Positions 27,335 through 37,223 of a stretch of 64,000 nt of DNA are shown piece after piece; position 1 is the first letter of the stretch, and each line of letters starts with the position of its first letter. This DNA comes from Nocardiopsis listeri NBRC 13360 (GTDB lineage Bacteria > Actinomycetota > Actinomycetes > Streptosporangiales > Streptosporangiaceae). Location: the NCBI RefSeq assembly GCF_001570765.1, contig NZ_BCSH01000008.1:62001-126000 (forward strand), read 5' to 3'. The notes below the pieces were generated by a model that saw only the letters and a list, made by a program, of their open reading frames with translations, did no database searches and was not told where the DNA came from. The position numbers were made by a program, and so were the translations under genes.

Positions 27335-27919
27335 TCACCCTGACAAACCCCTGAGAACGAGATCGACGAGATCCTCGCACCACTGCTCAGAGGGCTGGAC
27401 CCCCGCCAGGATGCGAACCGCCATGGTGTGGCTGAGGGAAGCCGCCGCCGCCGAGAAGTCCTCCTTGGGCTCGATGACACCGCTCTGGGCCGCCCTGTGC
27501 AGCCGTTGAACAAGGTGCCGGTCGTCCCACACCCCGACGTAGCCCTCGGCGCTCCGCCCCACCGCGTCCAGATCCGCCGAGAGCACCGCGCGCGCCAGGC
27601 TCATGTGATCGGGGTCGAACGCCTCCTGCCGCAATCCCAACACCCAGGCGAGCAGATCCGCTCGAAGGTCCCCGGTGTCCCCCACCTCCAGACCTCCGAC
27701 CCGAAGAAACCCGGAAAGGGTCGCCTCGCGCACGATCTCCGCCTTGGAGTTCCACCGCCGGTAGATCGTCGTCTTGGCCACCCCTGACTCGGCGGCGATC
27801 CCCTCGATCGTCAGATCGTCATAGGGCTTGGCGCCCACCAACCTCGCGGTCGCCTCGAGCACGGCCCGCCGCGAAGCCTCACTGCGTGGACGCCCACGCC
27901 GTACCTTGTCCTCAGTCAT
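27335..27919 (-). CDS. TetR/AcrR-family regulator
   Basis: A 194-residue protein. The N-terminal helix-turn-helix is clear (LTIEGIAAESGVAKTTIYRR) after the usual GRPRSEASRRAVLEATARL helix; the C-terminal part is a TetR_C-type ligand-binding domain. ATG at 27919 is chosen because AGGATG stands at good spacing; an ATG three codons earlier has none. Its stop is 43 bp before the MMPL start, with the palindromic operator in the gap. It should repress the transporter and release when its ligand, perhaps a toxic lipid or drug, binds. Confidence 0.88.
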   Translation of the reverse strand: MTEDKVRRGRPRSEASRRAVLEATARLVGAKPYDDLTIEGIAAESGVAKTTIYRRWNSKAEIVREATLSGFLRVGGLEVGDTGDLRADLLAWVLGLRQEAFDPDHMSLARAVLSADLDAVGRSAEGYVGVWDDRHLVQRLHRAAQSGVIEPKEDFSAAAASLSHTMAVRILAGVQPSEQWCEDLVDLVLRGLSG

Positions 27920-28076
27920 GCCCGTCATCCTAGAACCGGACTCGGTACCCGGCGTGGAAACGAATGCCTCCCATCGGCATCTCCTCTCGAACGACCACCA
28001 CGCTGACAGGCACGTCCGAATTCTCAGGGGCGCGCTCCACCCGACCCAGGTGGACATTTCTTCTACAGTCGTTCGG

Positions 28077-28607
28077 GTGACACGCTCCCCCATCACACCG
28101 AGAACCCTGGACGCGGTGTCGGCCGACACCCTTCGGGCCACCCAAGAGTTCGACAACGCCCGTGCCTGGCTGGAGCAAGCACGCCACGGGTCCATTCCAC
28201 CCATCGCGGCGGAGGTCTGGGCACTCGATCACGAGCACCGCCATGTCCTACTCGTTCGGCACCGCCGGCGCGGCTGGGTACCTCCCGGGGGCAAGGTCGA
28301 CTTCGGGGAAACACCGATCGAAGCGGCCGCTCGCGAACTCCTGGAGGAAACCGGCGTGGCCGGGAAGCTCGATCCCGTGCCCGCCGCCGTCAGTGTGCGT
28401 TCCTACCGTTCGGATTGGGAACCCACGCTGGGTCTCTCATACGTGACGACCATCGACCGCGCCCTCCCCTTGTCCGAGGAGGACGGCCAACCGGCCGCTT
28501 GGATCCCCCTGGAGCACGACTGGGAAACCGTCTTTCCCGAGGACCAGGGCAGGATCCGCGAACACGTACAGTGGTCGGCTTCCCAGCTCGGAAGCCGACC
28601 GTACTAG
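28077..28607 (+). CDS. NUDIX hydrolase
   Basis: A 176-residue protein with a complete NUDIX box at residues 71-94 (GGKVDFGETP to EETGV). It probably hydrolyses a nucleoside diphosphate linked to another group; the substrate is unknown. The GTG start has no ribosome site; TACAGT at 28064-28069 puts the transcription start at the GTG, so the mRNA is probably leaderless. It lies divergent from the TetR gene and is followed after 138 bp by the DUF6177 gene. Confidence 0.8.
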   Translation: MTRSPITPRTLDAVSADTLRATQEFDNARAWLEQARHGSIPPIAAEVWALDHEHRHVLLVRHRRRGWVPPGGKVDFGETPIEAAARELLEETGVAGKLDPVPAAVSVRSYRSDWEPTLGLSYVTTIDRALPLSEEDGQPAAWIPLEHDWETVFPEDQGRIREHVQWSASQLGSRPY

Positions 28608-28745
28608 CCGGTGGGGAGCGAGGGCTCAAGGGGACGCGTCGGATGTTCCGTGGGGATCTGGTTATGCTCAGCCACGAAAAGTGGCCCGCCCGTGGCTGTT
28701 TCAGACGATGGCCGGTCACCCTCGCCGGACAACGAAGGAGAGTCG

Positions 28746-30155
28746 TTGAGCTACGACGTGGTGGCCCTGGTCGGTGGACGCCCCGATGAACAGGCGATCG
28801 TCGACGCCTTGCAGGACGTCGATCCGGAACTGCGACTGCACTGGCACGGGAACACTGACGTCCTCCAGGTTCGAGACCAGGACGGGCGATTGCTGGCCAC
28901 CCTGGAGCCCGGCCGGGAGGTGGAGCGAACCGACGACGTAGTCCGTCTGCTCGGCGAGGACGTCGTGGCCGGCCTCCCGGAGTCCTACTGGTGGATGGAG
29001 ACCCGCGCATGCCCCGACGAACAGGGCCGTGAAGTGGCGCATCGGTTCTCCGATGGACTCGCGCTACGCCTCGGCGGGGCGGTGTGGACCTCGGGAAGGG
29101 CCGACTTCGACCTGCGAGAGGACACCCGGCACCCCGCGGCCGAGCGAACTGCGGACCGGGCGCTCCTGGTCGCCCAGGATCGGGACGTGGTGCCGTTCTC
29201 CTCCTGGCTCAGCGACGCGGTGACCACATACGGACGGGAGAAGACGCTACAGGTACTCACCCCTGCCACCGCACGGCTCACCTACGCGACCCGCGCCTTC
29301 CTGGCCGGCCCTTTAGGGCGCTGGGTCGTTCAGGGCGAGGATGGTGGACACTTCGACGGCCTCACCGGACTGGCCGTGCACTGGGACCAGACCTACGGTT
29401 TCCGGCCGGTCGAGGAACCGGTCGGGCCGAACTGGACCGCAAGGCACCCCGACGCGGCACCGGTCTCTGGGTTCCTCGCCGACTTCGCCGAAACATCGGG
29501 AACCCACCTGGTGGTGGACGTGTCCGTTCTGCATCAAGACCCCTTCACCCCGGAGTTGGGTCGGGCCACGCAGATCATCACCGAGCACCTCACCGGAGCG
29601 AAACCATCGGTCTGGGGCCCGCATGAGCCCGCGCTCTTGGCCTGGGACCGTGCGCGAATCATCGAATCGGCTCTTCGCCGCAGGCCCCGACCATGGATCC
29701 TGTACCTGTCCGGACCGCTGGATCAGGGTCCTGCGTTCTCGGGACAGTCCCGTCTCTCCTGGCGTGGAAGTCAAGTCCTGGAGCGAATTTCGGTGGTCAT
29801 CGGGTTCGAGAACGAGAACACGGTGCCTTTCGAGGAACTCCCCACCCTGGTGGAGAACTTGGCCGGGGAGGGGCTCTTGGGAGCGTTGCGGGTGCGCCGG
29901 CTTCCCGGTCGCCCCGACCTCACCTACGAACCGGTATGGACGGGACCCGCCGTTCCGGTCGGGCTCGCGATAGGACCTGACCACCTGCTCCGTATCGGAT
30001 CTGGCGCCGCCCAGGCCGGACCCATTCCGGGTGTGCTCCTGGGTGAGGGCGACAAGCAGGCGGTTTGGTATCCGGTGTTGGCGGACGCGAGCGCCCCCTT
30101 GCGCGCACTGGATCTCGCCCAGCGGCAATCGGCCCACCTGTTCGCGTCGACCTGA
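28746..30155 (+). CDS. DUF6177-like protein of a type VII-type locus
   Basis: A 469-residue soluble protein; TTG start seven bases... after AAGGAG, giving MSYDVVALVGGRPDEQAIVD. The features I associate with DUF6177 are GTHLVVDVSVLHQDPFTP, ITEHLTGAKPSVWGPHEPAL and a C-terminal alpha/beta part ending RQSAHLF. Such proteins sit next to WXG100/LXG-type secretion genes in actinomycetes, as here. No signal peptide or membrane segment. The role is unknown; a chaperone or adaptor for the toxin is an inference from context. Confidence 0.55.
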   Translation: MSYDVVALVGGRPDEQAIVDALQDVDPELRLHWHGNTDVLQVRDQDGRLLATLEPGREVERTDDVVRLLGEDVVAGLPESYWWMETRACPDEQGREVAHRFSDGLALRLGGAVWTSGRADFDLREDTRHPAAERTADRALLVAQDRDVVPFSSWLSDAVTTYGREKTLQVLTPATARLTYATRAFLAGPLGRWVVQGEDGGHFDGLTGLAVHWDQTYGFRPVEEPVGPNWTARHPDAAPVSGFLADFAETSGTHLVVDVSVLHQDPFTPELGRATQIITEHLTGAKPSVWGPHEPALLAWDRARIIESALRRRPRPWILYLSGPLDQGPAFSGQSRLSWRGSQVLERISVVIGFENENTVPFEELPTLVENLAGEGLLGALRVRRLPGRPDLTYEPVWTGPAVPVGLAIGPDHLLRIGSGAAQAGPIPGVLLGEGDKQAVWYPVLADASAPLRALDLAQRQSAHLFAST

Positions 30156-30426
30156 GGAGAGGCACGCCCGTTGCAGCCTGCTCGGCGCCCCTGACTCCAA
30201 CGAAGACCACCAACGAGAAAAAGTGCCGTGCGTCACTTTTTTGAGGGTTTCAGCTTTCTCATCTGCATGTTCTGCGACGAATACCGGTGCGCTGCCTCTT
30301 CAATCGCATCGATGTACCTTTCCTACGAACCATGGCCCTTCATGGAGAGTCACCCCCTATGTGCATACTGCTGAGGTAAGGCCACAGACCCCCGCGGGGT
30401 CAGGAAAGAACCGAGGAGGCTCCTGA

Positions 30427-30753
30427 ATGAAATTCGAGATGGTCGAGCCTCCTGAGGGTGTCGACGACGGTGCGACGTCCGGGTTTGCGCGCCCCACGTC
30501 CACGGCTGAGCGTCTCAAGGAACCACAGCTCGCCAAGACCGGCAAGGAACGGCTCGGCACCAAACCCATCGGAAAGCGGATGGCCAAAGCCGTCGGTGGT
30601 GTCCGCACCTCGTTGAACCGCCTGAGGGCGCACGTCATCGAGCAGGACATGATCGAGGCCGACCGTATCGCCGCCGGCCAGGTGGAGAGCGACCCCGGAG
30701 CGGAGTTCCACCCCCACCGTTTCACCCCTTCCCCCGGCAAGGAGGACCGATGA
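30427..30753 (+). CDS. Hypothetical protein of the toxin locus
   Basis: A 108-residue, charged, mostly helical protein (FARPTSTAERLKEPQLAKTG, then KRMAKAVGGVRTSLNRLRAH). AGGAGG stands seven bases before the ATG. It ends inside the next start (ATGA), so it is coupled to the DUF6507-type gene. A hairpin (30387-30401) lies in its leader. I do not recognise it; position suggests a small partner or chaperone for the secreted proteins that follow. Confidence 0.6.
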   Translation: MKFEMVEPPEGVDDGATSGFARPTSTAERLKEPQLAKTGKERLGTKPIGKRMAKAVGGVRTSLNRLRAHVIEQDMIEADRIAAGQVESDPGAEFHPHRFTPSPGKEDR

Positions 30754-31085
30754 GCGAATGGAGCATCGACGTCTACGGGGTCTCACTGGTACTGACCGAC
30801 CTCGGAGACCAGATCGGTTTGGAAGGAGGAGGTTTCTCCTCCACCATCGACTCCACCTCGGACGGGATCGACATGGCGTTGTCCAATGCCAAGAGCCCAC
30901 CGGTGGAATCCGCCCTATCCGGATTCTTCGAACACTTCAGCGGCGAAACCGACGCCATGTTCACACGGAGCCTGTCCTGTCTTCAGGGCGCCACCGACGC
31001 CACCACGGCCTATACCCAGGGCCAGGAGGACATGGCCGCCGAAGCACAACGCCAGGCGGGCACCGCGGAGAACCTCGACCTCTGA
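30750..31085 (+). CDS. DUF6507-like, WXG100-type small secreted protein
   Basis: A 111-residue helical protein with the pattern of DUF6507: SEWSIDVYGVSLVLTDLGDQ at the start, a FFEHFSGETDAMFTRSL middle and GATDATTAYTQGQEDMAAEA near the end. No classic WxG is present, but the two-helix, coiled-coil-like layout and length fit the ESX/WXG100 group, secreted without a signal peptide by type VII systems. Its start overlaps the stop of the preceding gene, and it lies just before the large toxin gene. The EssC/EccC-type secretion genes are not in the window. Confidence 0.65.
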   Translation: MSEWSIDVYGVSLVLTDLGDQIGLEGGGFSSTIDSTSDGIDMALSNAKSPPVESALSGFFEHFSGETDAMFTRSLSCLQGATDATTAYTQGQEDMAAEAQRQAGTAENLDL

Positions 31086-31142
31086 CCTCCCCCTGACCAA
31101 CCCCACCCCCACCCCCGCTCCAGTTCCCCGGAAGGCTTCCTG

Positions 31143-33599
31143 GTGAGTTTCGAACCCACCGAGCCCCAGGACGGCGTGGACCCCAATCCGTTCACGCTGA
31201 TCGACCCTGAGGCCATTCCCTATCCCCTGACCGACGTGTGGTCCCTCAACTACGCCGCTGAAACGCTACGCAGCGGCGGGGAGGACATCGCCAGTGGGGC
31301 CGAGGACATGCGTTCCACCTGGCAGGGACTCCAAGCCCACTACGAGGCCCCCGAGAGCGAGACGCTCTTCGCCAAGATGGACCCGGTCGTGGACCGTGGT
31401 GATGGCCTGGAAAGCGACCTGGCCACCGTCGCCGGCGCGTTGGAAGATCTCGCCGAAGCCGCAAAAACCGCCAGGGGCGAACTCAACACCCTCAAGATCG
31501 AGGCCCAGAGTCTTTGGAACCGCAACCACGACAACAAGCTGTGGTGGCTGGACAAGGACGACGAAACCGACGAGTGGGCCCTGCAGGAGAACCTCAGACT
31601 CAAGAGCGCGGTCAACGCAGCTTGGGCCACCTTCAACGAGGCCGAGAACGACTGTGCCACCCGGATCTCGAACCTCTTCGACGGACCCGCCTATGCCTCC
31701 CCCGACCAGGCGAGCGGAGATGACGTTCTCGTCTACGGGTTGCCCACCGACGCCGGTGACGTCGACATGGATCCGCTGGACCCGGAACTGTCCTTCGATT
31801 ACGTGAACAACACGGTGAACAACGTCGCGAACTGGGCGAGGGAGGAGTTCCATCCCGACCTGGCGAAGTTCGACAACCCTTACGGCCAAGCCGTGTGGGA
31901 CACGGTGGTCACCGACGTGCTGTGGGGAACAGCAGTGGGGTTCCAGTCCAAAATCGGCTTCTGGCATCCCGACAACGGGTGGCGTTTCGATCCGACCGGC
32001 CGCAAGGACAACGCCAAGGCCGCCTGGATCGACGCGGGGATGGACACAGCCGCTCTGATCGGTATCCACGACGAGCACGGGTGGTTGTGGGAACCAGGCG
32101 AAGACGGGCAAGAAGGGGCCGGCGCCGGGTGGGACCGGTGGGTCGACAACATAGGAGACACCAAGGACGAGCTGATCGAAGGCCATACCGCCTGGTCCAC
32201 CCGTGAGGACGGCGTCGCCTACTCCAACACCACCATCGCCACCAACGCGGTGATGATGACCGGAGGTCTACCGCTCAAGCTGGTCAAGATCGTGGTCGGG
32301 TCGGGGGTGGACATGCCCTCCGGGGATTCCGGCTCCGGCGGGTCCCCTGGCACCGGCTCTGGCGGATCCGGTTCAGAGAGCTCCGACGTTTTCAGGGCGC
32401 GTGGTGGGCCCGGGGCCGAGGGCTGGCCCAGCAGCCCGCTCCCTCAGGATCGTCCGGATGGCGCCACGCCGACCACCGAGCGCTTCGCCGACCAACTCGC
32501 GATGACGCAGGAATCGCTGCTGGACCCGAACCAGCACCGGCCCACGCCATCTCCCCCTACAGACCGTCCCACTTCCGGTGACGCTTCGGCCCCTCAGGCC
32601 CCGACCACACCACATCGGGACGAGAGCAGCCCGTCGCAGGAAGGCGAGGGGTCGAGCGACCGCCCCCGCAGCGAAGACTCTCAACGTCGTCCTGCTGGGG
32701 ACGATCAGTCAGCATCCCCGTCTCGACGCGAAGACACGGACGCACAGAGAAACCCCGACCGGGAGTTGGAGACTTCCACGTCGAAGCCGCGTTCTGGCAA
32801 CGACCCCCAATCCGAGGGCTCCAGCACTCCCCGGAATGAGGAGGGCGGTCAAGGACCCCGCGACGATGGGTCCGACCGCCAGGACGACGTTCCCGACCAG
32901 CACCACGATAATGATGCACGGGGCAGGACCGGTCCACGCGAGGAGACCGAGCAACCCACACCCGCCACCGGCAGCGGAGGCGAAGGTGGGGGCGACCAAC
33001 CTCCCCACGACCGCACCGGACTCGGCGATGATGGCACCAACGACCGTGGTGACGGCACCGGCGATGGCGAGGATGCCACGAACTCGCCGACGCAAAACCA
33101 GGAAAGACTACTGGATGTTTTTCCGAATAAGGTGGACACGGAAGGCAGAGTCCCTCGTCCCGATCAGACTGCTCCGGGCCGATATTCAGAATCCCAAGTT
33201 TCGGTTGACGACCTGCGACGCGACGGCCTGATCGATGAAGGTTGGGAAAGCTTTGAGTCCAAGGAGCGAGAAGTTGCTCAATTCCTCTTGGATCACGGGC
33301 TAAGGGTCCAGTCGGTCACTGAATCGACAGTGGACGGGAGAACAACTCCGGATGCCGTCATTTCGGGCACAGAAAAAACAATTGAATTCAAAATTCTCGA
33401 ATCCAGTAGCCCCCGAGCCATTGAAGCGAACATCCGAAAAGGGAGGAAGCAGTCGAGCATGATGGCCTTGGATTTGCGTGGGCCTCAAGTCGACAGCGAA
33501 ACAGTCATGAAATCCATTGGGCGGACCCTGCATCAAAATGGAGGAGACCTAGATGAATTGATCATCATTGGCGACGGTTACGTGATTGTCTGGCCCTAA
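31143..33599 (+). CDS. Polymorphic toxin with CdiA-CT-like nuclease tip
   Basis: An 818-residue protein; GTG start after GGAAGG. Residues 1-380 are a helical WXG/LXG-like trafficking region. Residues about 385-665 are a long disordered linker rich in Ser, Pro, Gly, Asp and Glu. The last about 130 residues form the toxin: EREVAQFLLDHGLRVQSV, PDAVIS (Asp737) and TIEFK (Glu748, Lys750), a D-ExK nuclease centre as in CdiA C-terminal tRNases, then RKGRKQSSMMALDLRG. G+C falls sharply in this tip, a sign of module exchange. Delivery by a type VII pathway to kill neighbours is inferred. Confidence 0.8.
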   Translation: MSFEPTEPQDGVDPNPFTLIDPEAIPYPLTDVWSLNYAAETLRSGGEDIASGAEDMRSTWQGLQAHYEAPESETLFAKMDPVVDRGDGLESDLATVAGALEDLAEAAKTARGELNTLKIEAQSLWNRNHDNKLWWLDKDDETDEWALQENLRLKSAVNAAWATFNEAENDCATRISNLFDGPAYASPDQASGDDVLVYGLPTDAGDVDMDPLDPELSFDYVNNTVNNVANWAREEFHPDLAKFDNPYGQAVWDTVVTDVLWGTAVGFQSKIGFWHPDNGWRFDPTGRKDNAKAAWIDAGMDTAALIGIHDEHGWLWEPGEDGQEGAGAGWDRWVDNIGDTKDELIEGHTAWSTREDGVAYSNTTIATNAVMMTGGLPLKLVKIVVGSGVDMPSGDSGSGGSPGTGSGGSGSESSDVFRARGGPGAEGWPSSPLPQDRPDGATPTTERFADQLAMTQESLLDPNQHRPTPSPPTDRPTSGDASAPQAPTTPHRDESSPSQEGEGSSDRPRSEDSQRRPAGDDQSASPSRREDTDAQRNPDRELETSTSKPRSGNDPQSEGSSTPRNEEGGQGPRDDGSDRQDDVPDQHHDNDARGRTGPREETEQPTPATGSGGEGGGDQPPHDRTGLGDDGTNDRGDGTGDGEDATNSPTQNQERLLDVFPNKVDTEGRVPRPDQTAPGRYSESQVSVDDLRRDGLIDEGWESFESKEREVAQFLLDHGLRVQSVTESTVDGRTTPDAVISGTEKTIEFKILESSSPRAIEANIRKGRKQSSMMALDLRGPQVDSETVMKSIGRTLHQNGGDLDELIIIGDGYVIVWP

Positions 33600-33607
33600 G
33601 GAGTGAC

Positions 33608-33952
33608 ATGTCGAGAGTAGAGTTCATCTGGATTTCCGCTGAGCTCAATGATGCTTTGAATGAAATTCGAGACTTCCCAGAATTGACCTCAGAGCAGGAA
33701 ATCATCGAAGGAGATTTCCGATTTTCCTTCGAGGGGGTGCGCCCAGAAGTGGGAAGAATTACGATCGGAATCGAAGCCGACGTCAGCGACGACTACCCCA
33801 CGGTCATAGATGTTGACCAGGCTCGATGGATGGACGCACCCGAAAAGGTTCAGGCCTTCTTTGACCTTCTCGCCCGGAGGACAAAATGGGAGATAGCATC
33901 ACGGTTCGATAATGATGATCACCCCTTGGTTTACAGACCTCCCCTGAAGTAG
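33608..33952 (+). CDS. Presumed immunity protein for the adjacent toxin
   Basis: A 114-residue acidic protein (VEFIWISAELNDALNEIRDF, then DDYPTVIDVDQARWMD). AAGGAG overlaps the toxin stop and lies a few bases before the ATG, so it is coupled to the toxin gene. It shares the low G+C of the toxin tip. Position directly after a nuclease tip, small size and acidity are typical of immunity proteins. I recognise no named immunity family, so binding to the tip is inferred. Confidence 0.7.
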   Translation: MSRVEFIWISAELNDALNEIRDFPELTSEQEIIEGDFRFSFEGVRPEVGRITIGIEADVSDDYPTVIDVDQARWMDAPEKVQAFFDLLARRTKWEIASRFDNDDHPLVYRPPLK

Positions 33953-34114
33953 TCTGCCTCCCCTCTGACCGATTCCAACGAAAATCCTACGAGGAGCCCA
34001 GGGACAGAAAAACGATAGCTAGGACCGGGAGAGGTTCCTCAATATCAGAAAGTTGAATTTCAGGGAGGACATCTCTTCGGCACACAGTTCTTTGGGCCGG
34101 GAGAGATTCTTAAT

Positions 34115-34507
34115 ATGCCTCCCATGCGTTTCGACATCAACCAAAATCAAACCAATACCGCCTTCTCGGACCGACTCCCCGAAGAACACGGGACGATCGA
34201 CGGGTCATTCTATAACTTGGAGCGCAGCTGGCGCGGACTACTGAAACATGGAGACGAATGGCATAATTTCAATAATCCGGATTTCAATAATGGTGAATGG
34301 AACGATGCGGTTGCCCTAAAACCTGGAAAGCCCGACATCCAGGCGAAGATCACTAGCGAGTTCGATCCAAGCATGCCTCGGATCGAATATCCACCCAAAT
34401 CTGGCAAGTTCATCAACCCACCGCCATCCTCCTTCCATATCGAATGGAGCATTAATGGCGTACCCATGAAGCCACTAGACTATGAGAACTTTCCACCATT
34501 GCATTAG
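34115..34507 (+). CDS. Small protein in the toxin/immunity array, possible orphan toxin tip
   Basis: A 130-residue hydrophilic protein rich in Asn, Pro and Trp (LLKHGDEWHNFNNPDFNNGE, later PSSFHIEWSINGVPMK). G+C is low like the rest of the array. GGGAGAG stands 10-13 bases before the ATG; a second ATG lies three codons in. It ends 15 bp before the first YezG-type gene, so it may be the displaced C-terminal module of a toxin kept with its immunity gene. No catalytic motif is evident, and an immunity protein is the alternative. The gap 33953-34114 holds only a short diverged repeat of the leader at 34025-34045. Confidence 0.5.
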   Translation: MPPMRFDINQNQTNTAFSDRLPEEHGTIDGSFYNLERSWRGLLKHGDEWHNFNNPDFNNGEWNDAVALKPGKPDIQAKITSEFDPSMPRIEYPPKSGKFINPPPSSFHIEWSINGVPMKPLDYENFPPLH

Positions 34508-34522
34508 AACAAGGAGTAAAAC

Positions 34523-34987
34523 TTGGCCAGCAAGCATTTCAAAAGGGGGCACCTAAGCCACGATCAGCAGCTAGAACTCCTCAATAAGATTGGCCATGAA
34601 CTTCTAGACAAGGCACCCCAAGGGTGGGCGAAAATTGTATACGAAAGGGCTTCAGTATTCGATCACAGCTCGTCCGATTATCGTGTGGAAGATGAACATG
34701 GCGCCAATATAGCCGGCTGGGGGCCAAGCACACTGAATCCTCTATTAAGGGAGCTTCGCCCTGGCATGTACCAAAAAGGAGAAGGCACATGGTTCTCAAT
34801 GTGCTATACCATCCTCAGGCCTGGAAAATTCCACGTCGAATATAACTACGATGAAGATCCTCATATCCTCTTCCCTGCCGCATTGGGGTACACCAACGAC
34901 CTTAAGTATTTCCCTCGAGAAGACGATCACATCCCTGCCTGGCTCCAACAGAAACTCAGCGAGGAACCCCGCATGCAATCCGAGTGA
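34523..34987 (+). CDS. YezG/DUF600-family immunity protein, copy 1
   Basis: A 154-residue protein; TTG start after AAGGAG. It matches the YezG (DUF600) layout: an N-terminal helical part (LSHDQQLELLNKIGHELLDK), APQGWAKIVYERASV, then GTWFSMCYTILRPGKFHVEY with NYDEDPHILF, and a helical end (HIPAWLQQKL). YezG proteins neutralise LXG toxins in Bacillus. It is one of three paralogues in this array. An orphan immunity role, protecting against toxins of other strains, is inferred. Confidence 0.8.
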   Translation: MASKHFKRGHLSHDQQLELLNKIGHELLDKAPQGWAKIVYERASVFDHSSSDYRVEDEHGANIAGWGPSTLNPLLRELRPGMYQKGEGTWFSMCYTILRPGKFHVEYNYDEDPHILFPAALGYTNDLKYFPREDDHIPAWLQQKLSEEPRMQSE

Positions 34988-35068
34988 TAATAGGAGCGAG
35001 TGATGGATTGCGAAGCAGTCTCGGGGCCGACTGCCACGACCATCTCTCACCAAGAAGAGGAGTAATCC

Positions 35069-35542
35069 ATGGGAAAACGATACTCAGATGCAGGACTTCT
35101 CGAACTCACCGGGAAGCAACTGGATCCAGCAAAGCAACAAGAGCTTTTGGTGAAAATTGGCCGGAAAATGGTCGAAGAGGCACCTGACAACTGGGCTGAG
35201 ATTTTTTACACCCGCGCTTCGGTAGCCGATCAGTCGTTCACCACGTACACGGTCAAACACCAAAACGGGGACACCCTCGAATCCAGCGAACCAGCTGAGA
35301 TCAACCTGTTGTTCGAGGACTTGAAGGCGGGCCTCTACCGAGATGGAAAAGGAACCTGGTTCTCGGTTCGCTACTCCGTCACCCGTCCCGGACGATTCTC
35401 CGTAAAATACAACTATGAGGATCCTGAAATCCCGACTCTCACCGGCCCAGCCTTCACCAACGACCTCAAGTATTTTCCTCGCAACGACGAACACATCCCT
35501 GCTTGGCTCCGACAAAAGCTCGATGGAGAAGCGGATGGGTAG
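35069..35542 (+). CDS. YezG/DUF600-family immunity protein, copy 2
   Basis: A 157-residue paralogue of copies 1 and 3, with the same blocks (EEAPDNWAEIFYTRASVADQ, GTWFSVRYSVTRPGRFSVKY, AFTNDLKYFPRNDEHIPAWL). GAGGAG precedes the ATG. It is the most diverged of the three in its N-terminal part. The 140 bp after its stop resembles the sequence after copy 3, so duplication included the 3' flank. It lies 81 bp after copy 1 in the same direction. Confidence 0.8.
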   Translation: MGKRYSDAGLLELTGKQLDPAKQQELLVKIGRKMVEEAPDNWAEIFYTRASVADQSFTTYTVKHQNGDTLESSEPAEINLLFEDLKAGLYRDGKGTWFSVRYSVTRPGRFSVKYNYEDPEIPTLTGPAFTNDLKYFPRNDEHIPAWLRQKLDGEADG

Positions 35543-36315
35543 GGATTCGGTTGCATATCGCTTCGCAGAACACCACGGAATCCCATTTCTCCCGCCTGGA
35601 CGAAACAGACCGAACCTGCCGCAGGTTAGACGGAGTCATGACCGTTCCGGAAGACGCACAAATCTACCCGGACTAGGTCTTAAATGACTCAGATACTCAG
35701 CGCATCTAGCGAAATTGCTTCCTGGGGCTGGTATGTCGAAATTGAGAATGGAAAAGTCCTTGATAGTGCTTCTGCTATGACGCTGTCAATATCCAGAGCC
35801 CTCGACCAAAAAGCCCTTATGGAACTTGCCGGGATACAAATATCCTGGCACCGACACGGACAAGGTTCGATCGGATTTCGCTCCCGGGTCTCCCTTTGCG
35901 ATCTCCAAAGGTTGAACGAAGAGTTCATTACTGAGCGAATCACGGAGAGCCAACCGGTAGGCCATACGGATACACATGTGGGCCAGATCGAACTTCTGGG
36001 CTCAGGGTACTGGATCAACGCTGATGGGGAGAAGAAGAGAGTAAACCGTCTTGTCGATGTCTCAATTCTCCTGGATCCAGATGATATCAGTGTGGCACTC
36101 GGAGTCCGACATGACATTTGGATGTGGTTCGATTTTTCAGGAAAACCACATCCAAAAGTTTACTACAACAACAAAACGCGCCTATCTGAAGCACTCAAGG
36201 AAATCGAGGGGATACTAGGGACCGATACCATCCCGGGAGACCCCACTTATTTTGCCGAACCAGAAAAATATGGAATAGTCACCCCTGAAGCCAATTCGGA
36301 AGGATTCAGTTACAA

Positions 36316-37166
36316 TGAGGTGATCCCAGCGTCCCTGAGATAGGAGGAAAGCGGAAATCGGGACTCGAGTGGAGATATGACCGTTCGGCAGACATAGACG
36401 TGAGCCCCAGGCAGAAGGCGAGGTATCGAATCTTGCCGGGCTACCGTGAAAGGCTCCACCTGGTCGCCTATAGTGCCATCCTTGACGTCCCCAGGGAAGC
36501 CGTTCTCTTCCTCTCCCGCCTTCTGCCCGCCGAACGCAAGCTCCGTGGTACCCGTAACCGAACCCGCGCCCTGACCTGCTTCCACCAAGCGGTGATGGCC
36601 CTGCGCCACTTCCCCGAGGGGACCGGTCCTGCCACCCTGGCACGCGACCACGGCATCGGCCGCTCCACCGGCTACCGCTACATCGACCAAGCCACCTACG
36701 AACTCGCCGATCAGGACCGTGACCTTCGCCAAGCACGGCACGAGGCCCACAAGGCGAGCGCGGGCCACCTAGTACTCGACGACATGGTGATCCTGACCGA
36801 CCGCTGCCTGGAGAAGACCACCAGCCTCAAGGGTCGCAGCATCGACCTCTGGTACTCGGGAAAGTCCCGCCACCACGGAGGCAACCTCCAAGGCGTCATG
36901 GAACCGGACGGATTTCCCCTGTTCATCAATGGTGTCGAGCCCCGATCAGCGAACGGCCTGCCCCCGACCCGCGCCCACGTGCTCAGTGCGCTCTACGCCC
37001 CTGCGGCCCAAGGCCTGCCCACGCTGGCCGACCTGGGATATCAGGGTGCTGGCATCGGCGTCATCACCGCCAGCCCCGGCAAGATCGGAGGCATCGTCAG
37101 AGCCGCGCTCGTTCTCACGTGTTTCGAGCATGGACGCCTGAAATGAAACCCGCTGGGATCACCTCA
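36316..37166 (+). mobile_element. IS5-family element A, internally deleted
   Basis: Perfect 16-bp terminal inverted repeats, TGAGGTGATCCCAGCG (36316-36331) and its complement (37151-37166), bound an 851-bp element. Its transposase lacks an internal segment, so the element should not move by itself. No target duplication is visible. It interrupts the gene at 35684. Confidence 0.75.
36400..37146 (+). pseudogene. IS5-family transposase, internally deleted
   Basis: A 248-residue frame from GTG. It has an N-terminal helix-turn-helix region (GPATLARDHGIGRSTGYRYI), the first catalytic Asp region (LVLDDMVILTDR) and the second (TLADLGYQGAGIG). Directly after GIG the sequence jumps to the typical C-terminal ending (KIGGIVRAALVLTCFEHG), so the segment with the catalytic Glu is missing. 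The family normally has some 30-50 more residues here. It is therefore inactive. Confidence 0.7.
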
Positions 37167-37223
37167 CTGGAACCTCAGCGGTACAGCAACCTACCACCGC
37201 TTAATTGACACAAGGAACATCCT

